Assembly: GCA_902806575.1 (NCBI GenBank)
Contig: CADCXD010000009.1
Span: 372,001 to 436,000 of the forward strand
Direction of reading: 5' to 3'
Length of the DNA stretch: 64,000 nt
Source: Jackrogersella multiformis
Lineage: Eukaryota > Ascomycota > Sordariomycetes > Xylariales > Hypoxylaceae
In this document: positions 1 to 11,804 of the stretch, piece after piece
Position numbering within the stretch: position 1 is the stretch's first letter
Layout: each line of letters begins with the position of its first letter
Notes under the pieces: model-generated
Databases searched by the model: none
What the model was told of the DNA's origin: nothing
Seen by the model: only the letters and a program-made list of their open reading frames with translations
Made by a program: the position numbers and the translations under genes

Positions 1-1088
1 ATGTCGGCGTCTGAGACTTGGACGGGAGACAGTGTGAACGACATCGCAGCTCAGTATCGGTATGAACGGTCTGCGCTAAACTATGACCGTACTTGTTTCT
101 CATCCTTGGGTGTGGGTTAGTATACGATGCAGACAATAAAATGATTCACTTCCAAGGTTGTAATATGAGTTTGATCTTGGTGACAGCAACATTAAATGAG
201 GAAGGTTATGCCTGAGTTTACGAGGCAGCGAGGGTTATAATGTCGTCCCTTTTTCCATGGTATCCCATTACCGCATTAGGCAACACAATCGCTTAAATAG
301 GGAAATCAAATCACTGGCCTCTAACTGGCACGTGCGCCATTTTTCCGGAATGATTAAGTTATTATGTGATCAAGAGAATAAAGTAAGATCCTGTGTTTTG
401 AAAGTGTAGTGAATTCCTAGAGAAAACAACAATAAAACCTCTCCTACCTACCTTTACATAGTTAACAAACGAGTTTAAAGTAGACATTAGGGCATTATTC
501 CGCGAGCAGATATATCCGCATCTTCGTTTAGTGCCTAGTCTCTGATGTCTTTCTTGTCACGCATCGGCAGGACACTTGCATCAACCTCGCTTTGAAGACT
601 CCTCCTCAGCAATAGCACCATTTTTGGATAGACCTCCCTCCTGCAAACTCAAATAGACAGAAGTTGCGAACTTCTATGGGACAGCCTAGATATTCTCAGG
701 CTAGCTTTCATATGTGCTGGAGGTCAGTATCTTCAGGTCCTACTAAAAGAGCTCCAGATTAAAAGAAATTCAGATTATGTAACCATTCTGCTTAGTTCGA
801 TATACATTTATTTATGGATTATCACACATGAAATAGGCACTATTCAGGGGTTATGCAACTATCAGTTTTGCGGAGTATTAATTCCGCATATCTTTTCAAC
901 ATAATTCACGATGACACTTTTGAAACTTTGCATTCCACATAACATTTACTTCTTCAACGTATAAGTTATGACTAAGCAAAAAACTCATATGGGCTTTAAA
1001 GTATTTCAATTATTAAATAATCTTTGAAATATTCAAAATTGCATCTCGTTGTCAGACGTTCCTCATTCAATTCCTATTCCGGAACCCT
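1..1088. other. Gene-free left flank
   Basis: No reading frame of useful length and no recognisable protein motif was found on either strand. The stretch is moderately AT-rich. It is the downstream side of the AA9 gene, which ends at 1089. Confidence 0.6.
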
Positions 1089-1911
1089 TTAACCAGTCCA
1101 GACAGCAGGGCCGGGGGTTTTGTATGAAGTAGCCCCACCTTGGTAGATATCGACCTAAGTCCCGTTAGCTTCTGGACGTCTCTATAAATATAATGAATTG
1201 TTACTCACCATGATACCGGCGTCAGATTGTGCGGCGTACGCGGGAATGGAGGCCAGGGATCCGGCGGGGGGAGTGGCAGTGCCGGAGCCGGTGACCTTGA
1301 TCTGAGCGCACTCGGGGTAGAACTGAGGAGTGTTTGCTTGATGGAGGGCGAGCAGCTCGTGGCGGATGAGGTAGTTGCCTGGCTTGAGGCTCGCGGGGAT
1401 CCGGCTCGACCACTTCAGGTCCTTCATGACGAGAGCGGTTCCCCAGTTCTTGCTGTTCAAGACGTTTCCCCACAGTCCCATCTCATCGATCTTAAACCAC
1501 TTCTTGGCCCTGCCGTCGCACGCGGTGAATTCGCCGTCGCAGGAGTAGAGCCACACCATCACAGGACCTTGCTCGTGAGTCCACTGCGACCTAGATTCGA
1601 GGAAAAATCGGAATTAGAATCTATACTGTATCAATAAACATTGGTACCCACCATATCGCCGTCACGTTCTGGCCAGCTGCGACTTCGGCCGAGAGGGGCG
1701 CCGACGTGCCACCATTGCAGGTCATCTTCGGGTCCGTCACGGTCATGATCGGGTTGTAATCAGGCCATTGTCGCTGGATAATCTGCGCTCCAGCCACCGG
1801 GGAGAATCCCTGGTAGCCCGCATACTTCTTGCCGCCGATCTCGTAGCTAGTGACCGCGCCGTGGGCGGCGACCAGGGCGGGAGCAAGGAATAGGGGAAGG
1901 GAGAACAACAT
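1089..1911 (-). CDS. AA9 (ex-GH61) lytic polysaccharide monooxygenase, secreted
   Basis: Copper enzyme that oxidatively cleaves cellulose or related beta-glucans outside the cell. Three exons: 1911-1652, 1590-1209 and 1154-1089; introns have donors GTGGGT and GTGAGT and end in TAG; 235 aa. The start gives a 16-residue signal peptide (MLFSLPLFLAPALVAA), so His17 becomes the N-terminal His of the copper histidine brace. The second brace His is H92 in WSQWTHEQGP, and Y178 in QFYPEC is the axial Tyr. H164 and Q176 fit the conserved second-sphere residues. Joining exon 1 to exon 2 restores the family motif TAIWSQWTHEQ across the junction, which fixes the splice site. The protein stops at PGPAVWTG, so there is no linker or CBM1. 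Seen: frames, splice sites, motifs. Known from the family: chemistry. Inferred: plant cell wall substrate. Confidence 0.95.
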
Positions 1912-3529
1912 CTTGACTTGGAATGTAGAACTGGTTGATGGATCAGAGAATGGATAATCGGAATTCTTGGCAACCAGCGAGATGCTGTAGTATTTATGCT
2001 GATCGTGTTGGAGAGAAACCAGAGTCGGGCTAGGCTGGTATAAGGGAAATTATATCTCCATGGTCTAGGTTCATCTATATTTGAAGATAAGTTAAGTGCC
2101 TAGGTGCCTACCTAGGGTAGGTAGGTAGCCATTCCCGGTGGGCAACGGCATCTCCCCCTGCTCTGTTACAAGGGTTTGGTATTATTATTAGGTTAGAAAT
2201 GATTAGGAGAGCGCCAGCTCGTGATTTGATATTTAGGTACGTGAGCGAATAATATCCATGCACATAGGTCGAAAGTAGTATCCGCCTATTTCTGCTCAGC
2301 AAGGCAAGAATGGATCAGGCATTGAAGGTCCGGTCAAGCGGACCGATACCTGAGCTCGGCCAAATACTATTCGACCATGGACGTATGACTACGAGGTTTA
2401 CTACCTAGTGTATAGAACGCCTTTCAGGTTTCTTCGGTCAAATCCAAACTGCATCCTAGATGTTTTATATGAAGTTTGAATCAGGTGGTGGCTTTGAAGA
2501 TAAGCGATTGGAATACAGCATGACAACCCTACTATGCGATGTCTAGCTTCCCCACAGGTTTCAATATATCGGTAGGCTTGGGTCCGGGGAATGTTACATT
2601 GCGGCGATAATTTGAGAAGAACCCCTGCAGTCTATATGATGGCCGGCACTATTAGTGCACCATGTGGTCATAGGTAATATAGAATTAATAAAACCACTTC
2701 AGCCTATTAGGTTAAATTCACGGTTCCGTCTCCCCCTGTCGTAACGAAGATAATTCGACGATTTGCGTACAAACGATTACACGGCATAGTCTGCAACGTC
2801 GTCAAAAGTTCGAGTCGAGTTAGGTAGTAGCGGTATTTATCTGGTTGAAACAGTTCAATTCAGGTTATCGAGGTTTCTGAATCGACTGATGCTTTTTCCG
2901 AAAAGGATTGGTGGTAGTTCTCTATACACCGGATACGTCAGGTTTAACTGATGAGTGGAAAGGCATAATGTTATGAACGGCAATGCTAGCCTTGATGTAT
3001 TCGTCCCTGGTATCCTTGGTGGTTTTCAGTGGACGAAAAGATCCCTAGCAATAGCTTAACGTTGCATATTTAGACTGGGAACCCCCCAGGGGCGATGTAC
3101 TGGGCAAAAACATCGACTCGTAACATGGATATGTTTTCGAGGTAAGTTATACCATGGCCACCTAGGTAGGTATTTAAGGTATATCATGTAGGGAATCTCC
3201 AGACTCCAGTAACTATATCATCTAAACTGCCCCATTGATAAGGTTTCCACCCTACTAGCCCTCGCGTCCCACAGATCAGCTCGCTTTAGACTTAGATATG
3301 GATCCCACTGATCCGCCCCCGCGCCGTTCCGTGACCCGCTTTCCGAGTATGGGGTTCCGTGTATTGGCGTCGGCGATTGCCTGGCTCGGGTGATTAACTT
3401 CACGTAACTCTCAATTTGATTTCACTCAGGGTCAATAATAATTTGCTAGAAAGCAGACTATTTCGTGAGGTCATTCACAGTTGGTTCCATGGCAACATTT
3501 CCAATGTCTTTGATTCGGCAATAGGCACA
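1912..3529. other. Intergenic, AA9 promoter side
   Basis: About 1.6 kb between the AA9 start and the F-box gene's 3' end. It holds several copies of the CCTAGG palindromic motif (for example near 2098-2130 and 3160-3175). Short open frames here (2108-2302, 3218-3403, both -) have no recognisable motif. No gene is called. Confidence 0.5.
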
Positions 3530-5326
3530 CTACGTAAAGTCGTAAACCATTAAGCTCTCTCTTCCCTTGGACTCCTTCAGGACAATGACCATCTCGTCAT
3601 CGAAGCCGACCCAATTTCGCCGATCATCCCACTGAACGGCCGCGACATCGCCAGAGGTGACAACGCCTACCTCCTCTGCATCATCGGGTATGGGCTTGGC
3701 TGTCGGGCGGACCTCGATGCTTTTCCCATGGGCCCTGCCTTCTAATTCCCAGACCCTGATCTCCTCTCCCCGGCAGCTGACGCTAACTGCCTTGCCACGT
3801 GCCGTTATTTCGGCATCACTTATACCGGACGTATGTCCCCATAGCCGGATCCCAGGTGAAATCGAAAGGGAAGTCGCGTTGGATGTACAAAGGTAGAGGA
3901 TCAATGTGTTGTCGGGTAGAGTTGCGAGGAGGTATGGGTGAGTATAACATAGGTTGATAGGTCCATCTAGCTCCTCATCATCTTGAAAAGGAGGAGGTAC
4001 TAGGTTGACATGCCGAGCCGGGGAGGTGGGCGGAGAAGGCATATAGGAAGGACTTGACCGGACGGGCAGACTATATGCTAGCCGGGTAGTTATGATGTCT
4101 GGTATGGGCTTTGATCTCGAAGTAGATGGGCGCAGGTGTAGATCTTGAATACCCAAGGACCACCCCTGGAGCGTTGAAAACGTGTAAGCGATTGAGGCGA
4201 TAATACTTCCCACCGTCTTTCGGATAGATAGTGCTAGCGGTGCTCTTGAAGTATGTGACTTGAGTGATGTGAGTAAGTATGGTGCTCGAAGTGTTAATCG
4301 TTCGCGATTCTCCTGTATCTTTATCTTTGAACGCCTCGATATATGTTTATCTTCCGTGTCTTCCTGCATAATTTCGCTCTGGAAATCCCGTGCATTCTCG
4401 CTTTCAGTATTCCCGCCTTCAAAATCCCGAGGACCAGAATGTTCCGGTTTAGAGGGTCCGTCGAATGTATATAAGGAGATGAGAACAGACTTGGTTGCTG
4501 TCAGGAGATATGGGTAGGAGAAGGCAACTCCGACTAATTCTCCATTGCTAGATTTCTCATGGCGATACCTCCGTAGTATTCGTCTTTCTTGGATGTTCAA
4601 CCTCCAAACCCCAAAGCTTCCATCAGAAAACCCAACCGCTATTTCCAGGATATGATCGTGAATCTTTTGATCGTCTACTGCAATGCAGCTCGGCACGGCG
4701 TCCGAGTTAACTCCGCCTAGGCTAATTTGTGCTAGGAGATGCTTTGTCTTTAGGTCCCAAGCTCGTACTCCAGTAGCAACATCTGCTGTTACCGCAACGC
4801 CATCGGAAACCTTTACGAGCATCTTATGGGATGAGCTGGTTTCGAATAGTGACGGCTCTTGTCCAAGCTGTAACTCTTCCACAGCGCATTTCCCCTTGGA
4901 CCAGTTATGTCGGAGCTTGTACTGCTTCTTCCAGTCCCTTGAGCGGTCCTCCCAGCTCCCAACGTGCATATCTACCCAGCCTCCTCTTCTTCCATCCGCC
5001 CATATCGCCTTGCGCGATGAATAATGCAGCTTGCCCTCCCTAGAAGAGCCATCGCGAAAGCCCGGGATGCGAAGGGCGCGAGGAAGGACGAATCGCGAAT
5101 AGTAGAGGCGTTTCCATATTTGAGAGTCGCCATAAAGGTCATAGAAGCGTCGCGACACCGGAGCACTGTTCAATAGGTCCGGAAGGGGTAGAGAGGTGAG
5201 TACGCGGACGAGGAGTTCGTTTGGTAATGGCGACAGCAGGTCCGGAGACGCGGTGTGGCGGGATCGCTTTGATACCGTGGATCTTGAAGCGACGTCGGAT
5301 TCGAAGCGCTTCCGTTTGGAAGTCAT
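3530..5326 (-). CDS. F-box protein with WD40-like C-terminal region
   Basis: Probable substrate-recognition subunit of an SCF (Skp1-cullin-F-box) ubiquitin ligase. Single exon, 598 aa from the ATG at 5326. A further in-frame ATG 42 nt upstream is possible, but it lacks the basic N-terminus that starts MTSKRKRFE. Residues about 30-75 (SPLPNELLVRVLTSLPLPDL..., then SRRFYDLYGDSQIWKRLYY) form a good F-box. The remainder has short hydrophobic strands ending in W or D-rich turns (GVRAWDLKTKHLLAQISL, GSFGVWRL, IRLWGHTSG, IRVWELEGRAHG), consistent with a diverged beta-propeller. A long low-complexity insert (about residues 300-350) separates the blades. It is divergent from the Zn2Cys6 regulator at 6354. 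The target is unknown. Confidence 0.85.
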   Translation of the reverse strand: MTSKRKRFESDVASRSTVSKRSRHTASPDLLSPLPNELLVRVLTSLPLPDLLNSAPVSRRFYDLYGDSQIWKRLYYSRFVLPRALRIPGFRDGSSREGKLHYSSRKAIWADGRRGGWVDMHVGSWEDRSRDWKKQYKLRHNWSKGKCAVEELQLGQEPSLFETSSSHKMLVKVSDGVAVTADVATGVRAWDLKTKHLLAQISLGGVNSDAVPSCIAVDDQKIHDHILEIAVGFSDGSFGVWRLNIQERRILRRYRHEKSSNGELVGVAFSYPYLLTATKSVLISLYTFDGPSKPEHSGPRDFEGGNTESENARDFQSEIMQEDTEDKHISRRSKIKIQENRERLTLRAPYLLTSLKSHTSRAPLALSIRKTVGSIIASIAYTFSTLQGWSLGIQDLHLRPSTSRSKPIPDIITTRLAYSLPVRSSPSYMPSPPTSPARHVNLVPPPFQDDEELDGPINLCYTHPYLLATLPDNTLILYLCTSNATSLSISPGIRLWGHTSGISDAEITARGKAVSVSCRGEEIRVWELEGRAHGKSIEVRPTAKPIPDDAEEVGVVTSGDVAAVQWDDRRNWVGFDDEMVIVLKESKGRESLMVYDFT

Positions 5327-6353
5327 GATGCGGCCTGCGACTTGAAAATGAATAAGAATCTCCCACAACCTATACCTAAAAAAGGTATTATATAATTATA
5401 TCATATGGTTGTTTAAGATACCTTAGGTACCTAGGGTAAGGTTGTTTAAGGAGTTCGTTGAAGAGGTGGCCGATAAGAATAATGGGGAATGGATGTTGAT
5501 AGTGGGTGAGTTACAGTTTACAGTGGGACAAATCGCATTCCGTCAATCTTATCGATAATAGTCGAATGAGATATTGAATTCAACGATATCGGGTTTAACT
5601 TTAGCTACCTAGGTACCTACCTAGGTATGTACCCTATGTACATATTACGTAAGGGAGCCTTGTTAAACTTGGAAGTCAAGCCAACGTTCCTTAGTACCTT
5701 ACGTACCTAGGTACCTAAGCTTACGTAACCATAGCTTGTTAAGTTAAGCCTATTACTGTAGAGCATCGGAATATTTCCTAACTCGTTCATAACTTCACGG
5801 TCTTTCTCATTATCACTTACTCATCACAAACGACTGACTTGGATAATATTTATCTATGAGGAATAAAATCTGCCAAACATTTTCTTGATTATATCAAACT
5901 CCAAATTCCAATGGGTAGCAAACATCTCGCTTCTTCATATAAGACGGATTCATAGAATAAGTATAACGTATGTCCCATTCTCGTCCACTACCACATTTTC
6001 GCCAACGTAAACGAGTTATCAGGACGTCAAGTCTTGTATATCATTAAGACTATAGAAATGTCTCAGAAATATAGTGATTTATATTGATACCGTACTGTAC
6101 TTCCAAATAGCATAGACATACCTAGGAATATATAACTGATGGTATCCAGACTCAGGCCATCCTTCGGAGCCCGCGGGTGCCGAGACTCAAATTTACCTCC
6201 CGAACAAGAGCAAGAGGCCAGCTTAAACCCAAAAGTTTGAGTTGCTCTATGCGTTTTTGAGTCTCCGTCTCACTTGTAATGCTGTGGTTACTGCATATGC
6301 TACATTGTCAGAAAAGTAACCCTAAGAATAAATAGTCTAATATCCGTCTTACG
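5327..6353. other. Divergent promoter region with CCTAGG palindrome cluster
   Basis: About 1 kb between the divergently transcribed F-box gene and Zn2Cys6 regulator. It contains the densest cluster of the palindromic motif in the window: 5420-5440, 5605-5640 and 5696-5722, each with two or three TACCTAGGTA-like units. No coding potential seen. Confidence 0.5.
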
Positions 6354-9031
6354 ATGGACGCCGAAACGCCCGAAGCCAGTGGTTGTCTTGGATCTCCTGG
6401 GCCTCGACGAGCAGTAAGTCGAAATTCGGTACCCGTCGGCCCCGTATGGCTTAGGGCCGACCCTACTGTTGAACTATCGTTAGACAAAGACCTATCGGCT
6501 AAGAAATATCGTGTGATAGTGTGACCAATGCAGACTGAGAAAGGTGAGAAGCTCTGCTATACCGTTTCCCCCCCTTTTGCCACCGCGTTAGCCAAAAATA
6601 TCGCCGGGATTATTAATGGTTTACCCCTCCGTGTTGGTAGATACGCTGTGACAAGGAGTCACCATGCTCCAACTGCCAGAGCGCTAAGCGGTCATGCAGT
6701 TCTACAGGAGCTGGTCAGAAACCCAAGGAGGCACGGCAGCGTGTACTCATATCTAGCCAATAGTAAGCAGTATACAGCCTCCGACGGCTCAACTTACAGT
6801 AATCGAAAAAAATTCTTACTAATAAAATCAACCTCAAACTAGTGAACGGAAGATTGATTTAATCGAGGAGCGGCTCGGTAGCATCGAGGAACTCCTAAAG
6901 AACTTAAGCCCAATCTCGGCGCCTAAGTCCTCCGCCACGGAGACCTTTACACGGCAACCAACTGACAAGTTAACACCGCCGTCTGCAAATAGCCGGGATG
7001 ACACATCTGGTACCGTATTCGGCCCGGAAGACGCGGGGGACTTCGAAGGAAACTCGTCATTGGCGGCACACACTGCCTTTGCGAGTGAGTTCCTCGAGCA
7101 TGCCGTGCAAGGAACGCCGTTACAGCAGCAGGGCGGCAGTCCCAAGATTGATGCTGCGCTGTCCTCGCTTCGACATATCGTGAACATCCATGAGACTCGC
7201 CGCGCCATCTCGTCTTTCCACGAATTTCGCTTGCCCGGCCTAAAACAGCCGCCTAAGGCAGGCTTACGAGCTCTGCCGCTGCCGCCCATGGAACTCGTGG
7301 CGGAGAAACTGAGGGAGATGAAGCGTATGTCCTTTCGCTCGGTTCATACTGCCCCATGCTTGTTTTATGTCCTCGTGTTACTTCATATCTCACTACTAAC
7401 TGTACCCTTACCAAAGATGGCCCGGCCCCTCTGATGCTAGCTGTCCTCTATTCTTTCGTAGATGTCGATCGCTTCACTGACCAGTGCCGGCGGGTCTACT
7501 TTAACACAGAAGATATTACAGACGCGACGTTCATACTCGTGAACTCCGGACTCGCATATGTATTTTTCGACGCGGCGCTGAGCGCGAAAACGGACGAGGA
7601 GAAGGTCCTGTATAACACCTACTACGCCATGTGTCAGAAGAATCTGGAGGCTACGTTGGCGCAGCTTGATTTCCTCATGCCAGCGACATTGGAGAATATC
7701 GAGGCTTTACTCATGGCGGTAAGTCATTAACACAGCTTCCATACGGATAGTGATAAAAAGCCAATTGCACTCTGTCGAGTAGGGTTCCTGACTAGATCCA
7801 GACTAATACAGCAAGGTCAACAGTCTAGTTTCTCAATCGACATATCCCGGCCCTCGTTGGCGTGGCTGCTAGTATCGCGAGCCGCCCACATGTGTAGGAC
7901 ACTAGGTCTCCACCAGATTCACACCATGAAGAACGATACCCCCCAGAAGAAGGCAGATAAGTCACTGTTATTTTGGTGTGCGTATATGCTTGACAAGGGG
8001 TTGTCACTGCGGCTAGGCCGCGCATCCAACCTGCAGGATTACGACATCTCACTCCCGCACATCGCGCCCGAGGCCAAGGCATCGCACCCAGACACGGTGG
8101 TCATGACGCTGTGGATAAAGCATGCGCAGATCCAGGGCCGCATCTACGAGCGTCTATACAGCCCCGGCGCCCTACGGCAGTCGGAGGCGTACCGCGTCGA
8201 GCAGGTCGGCATGATTGTTTCGGAGCAGAAACACCTGATGGCGCAGAGCATGGAGCTGCTCGCCGAATTCGATAGGTCTGACTCGGCCGAGGGCCGCATG
8301 CTTGCCATTATGCTAAAGTCCGACGAGGTCTCGTACCTGTCGTCACTAGTACTTACGTACCGCGCGATGCCGCCCGTGGGCGCGCGCTCCCGCACCTTCT
8401 CCGACGACTGCATCGACTCCGCGCGGGTTGCTATGTCGTGCCATCAGGAGGCTATGGGTATGATGGACGATCAGTCGCTGAAGCTTCTGTATATCCACTG
8501 GTGAGGATCCCCCCTTTTTCTCGAACTCACTCGTACCTAATATCGACCATTTTACTAAACATCTACTCAAAAAGGACAATACTCTACGCCCCCTTCATCC
8601 CGTTCATCGTGATCTTCTGCCTCGTAATCGAGACGTCGAGCGCGGAGGACCTGCAGCGGCTAGCCGACTTCGTGCAGTCGCTCGAGGCGGCGTGCGACCT
8701 ATCGCACTCGATCAGCAAGCTGCACCAGCTGTGCCAGGTGCTGTATAACGTCGCGCAGCTGTACATCGAGGCCAAGGCGCAGCAGCCCCTGGACCAGGAC
8801 ATGGTGCCCGTGGGCAACGAGTTCAACATGTACCTCAGCCAGCTGGGGTTCATGCCCATGGACGAGAGCATGGCGAATTTCGACGTGGGCGGCGGCGGCG
8901 GCGCCGACGACCACGCGAGGTCCATGGCGCAGACGACGCAGCTGGGGGATTGGTTTGAGGGCAATAATTCTATGATGGGGCTCCTGGAGGAGGACCTTTC
9001 GAGGATAAATCCCTCGGGGTGGCCGTCGTGA
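6354..9031 (+). CDS. Zn2Cys6 fungal-specific transcription factor (fungal_trans domain)
   Basis: Nuclear DNA-binding regulator. Seven exons: 6354-6413, 6520-6543, 6641-6762, 6843-7324, 7417-7718, 7812-8500, 8575-9031; 711 aa; all phases close. The zinc cluster is split over three exons. Exon 1 ends PGPRRA; the 24-nt exon 2 encodes CDQCRLRK; exon 3 begins IRCDKESPCSNCQSAKRSC. Together they give C-X2-C-X6-C-X5-C-X2-C-X6-C, the canonical binuclear cluster. A heptad coiled coil follows (YERKIDLIEERLGSIEELLKNL region, start of exon 4), as usual for dimerisation. The fungal_trans middle homology region spans about residues 250-520 and includes CRRVYFNTED and AAHMCRTLGLHQ. A Gly/Ala-rich stretch and acidic tail end the protein. 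Target genes are unknown; no neighbour suggests a pathway. Confidence 0.92.
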
Positions 9032-9427
9032 TCGGGCCAGTTGCGAACGTGTAAGATAATTTGGCCTGATTCGGAAGGGCGGAAAGGTACACCGGTATAT
9101 CAATATTTGATACCAAAACTAATGAGATGCCCCTTCCAAACATTTTATGATGTCGGTAATAGGATGCCCCTTATAAGATTATTAGAACAGTCAATAGCTT
9201 CCGGTGACATGGATAAATACTCCTAACACATTAGAAAAAGCAACAGATAAATTTAGACTTTGCATTTCACGTCGTCTTCGAGGCCCTTCTGGACCTCGGC
9301 TCTGGCTACCTACCAGGCGAAGATGCGCATCGGTATATGTACACACGACCAAAACCACAACCCCCACGACCGTATCTTCTCCCCACCCCCCCTCCTTTTC
9401 TATTTTTTCTCTCTGTTTCGCAATTTA

Positions 9428-10232
9428 CTAAGCTTCCTTGGCCAGCCTCTCGGCCTCTAGCTCCTGCTCGGCGCGGCGGTAGTACTTGGCGGTGTCGACG
9501 CCGTGCTGGTTGTGGTTGACGAAGTTGAACCAGGGCAGCACGGCGATGAACAGCGCCGAGTACCGGGACTGGCGGGCGGCCACGCCCTGCATGTGCGGCG
9601 TCAGCTGGCTCTCGCCGTACAGCGGCTCCCCGGCTTTCACTTTGTCTACCATCTCCCGCATGTCCATCTCCACCTCGCGGGCGTTCTCCGACATGCCGTA
9701 GAATCGTACTGGGGTGTGTGTATATTGTTAATGCGGGGTGGCTTATAGTATTAGATGGGTATGGGGTGTGGGGTATTGGGGCAACGCACAGCATGATCGT
9801 TCGTAGAAGTATAGAAATCCGCCGATGGCTCCGATGGTGCCTGCTAGACGCATGGCCTTCGCGACACCGCCCCGGCCGACGTACGAGGGCGCGAACCTCT
9901 CCATCATCCAGAAAAGGCCCGGCCCTGCCACTGCGGCTACGGTGCCGTGGATGTAGTCTGATGTCCGGGCATATCCTACTACTCGCTTGAAATGTCTGAG
10001 GTGCGATGGTAAGTTAGTCAATATTTAGACCATTAATCGCTCCGTGGAGCGTCGAGGTCGAGGTCATTACGTACGGGTCATTGTCGATGAGCTAGATAGA
10101 GATAGGTAGGTCTTGGATTAGTGATGACTTCACAGCTATACGGCCCAATGGAGAGCGAGCGGTACGTACGGGGTAGTCGGACTGGGCGACTTTGCTGGGA
10201 ATATACGTCTTCTGTTGTGGAGGGCTCGTCAT
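9428..10232 (-). CDS. nuo-21.3a: NADH:ubiquinone oxidoreductase 21.3 kDa accessory subunit
   Basis: Accessory subunit of mitochondrial complex I. Four exons: 10232-10170, 10091-10075 (17 nt), 9995-9790, 9708-9428; 188 aa. The phases join as SDYP/LIDNDP/HFKRVVGYAR and YERSC/LRFYGMSENAREVEM. Donors are GTACGT, GTACGT and GTGCGT. The central part has one or two hydrophobic segments (GTVAAVAGPGLFWMMERF, and a run around AGTIGAIGGFLYFYERSC). The C-terminal half (SENAREVEMDMREMVDKVKAG, PWFNFVNHNQHGVDTAKYYR) is nearly invariant in the Neurospora 21.3 kDa subunit family. It shares a 420-bp divergent promoter with the Swi3/Csm3 gene. Identification rests on recognising this family, not on a search. 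Confidence 0.9.
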
Positions 10233-10652
10233 GCTTGCGGAGTCGAATTGAACTCCCCTAGAGCTTCGGTGTGCTATTATAGGTACTGTTGTAGATTCGA
10301 TTGAGGTTTATGATGAAGCTCCAAATCGCGAAGTCGAAGAAGTTGATAAGGTAAGCGGGGTTTCTTCGGGTATTCTCCACCCATTAAACTGTACAGTGGG
10401 CCAAGTACATACAGAAGTACCCAAAGCTATGACCACTCATGACTCCGCTATTAATAACCTTATTCAATTTACTGATAATAGATTATCGGGAGCTAAATTG
10501 CCCCACGTTAGTCGCGTCTCTCATCTATTAGACGCGTCTTGCTAGTCTTTACTTATGATCATACCAATAAGTTCAACTATCCAAGGTGCCTAACAATTCA
10601 CAACCTTGTAACTCGCAAATTTACCGTGACTCAAGCACAGTCAAATGATATA
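10233..10652. other. Divergent promoter between complex I subunit and Swi3/Csm3 genes
   Basis: The 420 bp hold no coding exon that joins to either gene. A frame upstream of 10653 is open, but it begins at a non-ATG codon. Confidence 0.5.
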
Positions 10653-11804
10653 ATGGCGTCACGAACAGCTTCGGCGGCACCAAGGCCGGTAAATAACGAC
10701 ATAGACAATTATGACGTCGACGACGACCCCTTCGCCGAGTCTGGAAACGAAGCTCCTAACAAGGGCACCCAGTCCAAAAAGCGCAAGGACACCACCGGTC
10801 TAGGAATTGACGAAGCCGTAGCGGTAACGAAGAAGGCTAGAGTACCAATTGTCAAATTAGATGAAAGCAGGTTATTATCCGAGAAAGGTATACCGAGGCT
10901 ACGAAGAAAAGCGCGAGATTTGAAGTTCAAGGGCAAAGGTCATGAGGTATTATTATCTTGTACACTTATGCTTTATAATGGAGCCAACGGGTAGATGCTG
11001 ACAGCATGGTAGTTCTCAGATACTGCTAGACTCCTATCCTTCTACCAATTATGGTTTGACGACCTGTTTCCCAAGGCAAAGTTCCTGGACGCCGCAGCTA
11101 TGGCAGAGAAGGCCGGCCACAAGAAATACATGAGAATGAAGCGGATGGAGTGGATCGACGAAGGAAAGCCCAGACTGTCGGCGCAGAACGACGATGGAGA
11201 TGATCTGTTCGGCGAGTCCAATGATCAGCCGGAGGAGCGCGCCCCAGCCATATTTCCTGCCAGAATTGCCCCGATATTTCAAAGTCAAAGTGGCGAGAAA
11301 GCGAAAACGCCGGCGCGAGATGATGTGCCTGGTGACGACGATGATATCTATAATGCTACACCCCTTGCGCCGAAGACGGCACGGCCTGCAAGTCCGTCGC
11401 TATTTGGAAATAGCGGCGAACCCGACGAGGATGATCTAGATGCGCTAATGGCCGAGGAAGAAGTACAACGCGCGGAACCCACTTCTCTCTTTGGCGACGG
11501 CAGTGGAAAAGCTACTCTGCCACGAGATGAACCTGACGAAGACGATCTAGATGCGTTAATGGCCGAGGCCGAAACCCATCAGGAACCCCGGAGCCACAAT
11601 GTTAATTACGCGTCAAAACCGGCGCAGGCCACCGTAGATCACGGCGAAGATGATGACTTAGACGCACTAATGGCGGAAGCAGAAAGTGAGGAGCAAGCAA
11701 AACCACCTCCTAGCTCAAAGCCAAAAGAGGGGACGGATGTACCTAAAAATGTGGCGGACGTGGATGAAGAGGAGGCGATGGCTGAAATGGATGGGTTATG
11801 GTGA
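10653..11804 (+). CDS. swi3: Swi3/Csm3 (TIPIN-like) replication fork protection factor
   Basis: Partner of Swi1/Tof1 in the fork protection complex that stabilises stalled forks and supports the replication checkpoint; nuclear. Two exons, 10653-10946 and 11013-11804 (66-nt intron); 361 aa. The ATG at 10653 (MASRTASAAPRP) is the first ATG in frame. The Swi3 domain spans the intron: KARVPIVKLDESRLLSEKGIPRLRRKAR, then FSDTARLLSFYQLWFDDLFPKAKFLDA and KKYMRMKRMEWIDE. The N-terminus is acidic (DNYDVDDDPFAESG). The tail is long and acidic and contains three near-identical DDLDALMAE blocks (about 11424-11460, 11533-11570, 11646-11685). The domain assignment is firm; the tail's function is unknown. 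Confidence 0.92.

Noticed and set aside
1227..1637. 136-residue open frame on the plus strand inside the AA9 gene
   Set aside because: It is the antisense shadow of AA9 exon 2 and has no known motif.
2760..2830. GTTCGAGTC reminiscent of a tRNA B box
   Set aside because: No matching A box or cloverleaf could be drawn. No tRNA or rRNA gene is supported in the window.
9306..9794. 162-residue minus-strand frame over the complex I subunit
   Set aside because: It reads through an intron in the wrong frame and is Arg/Gly-rich; it is a shadow of the real exons.
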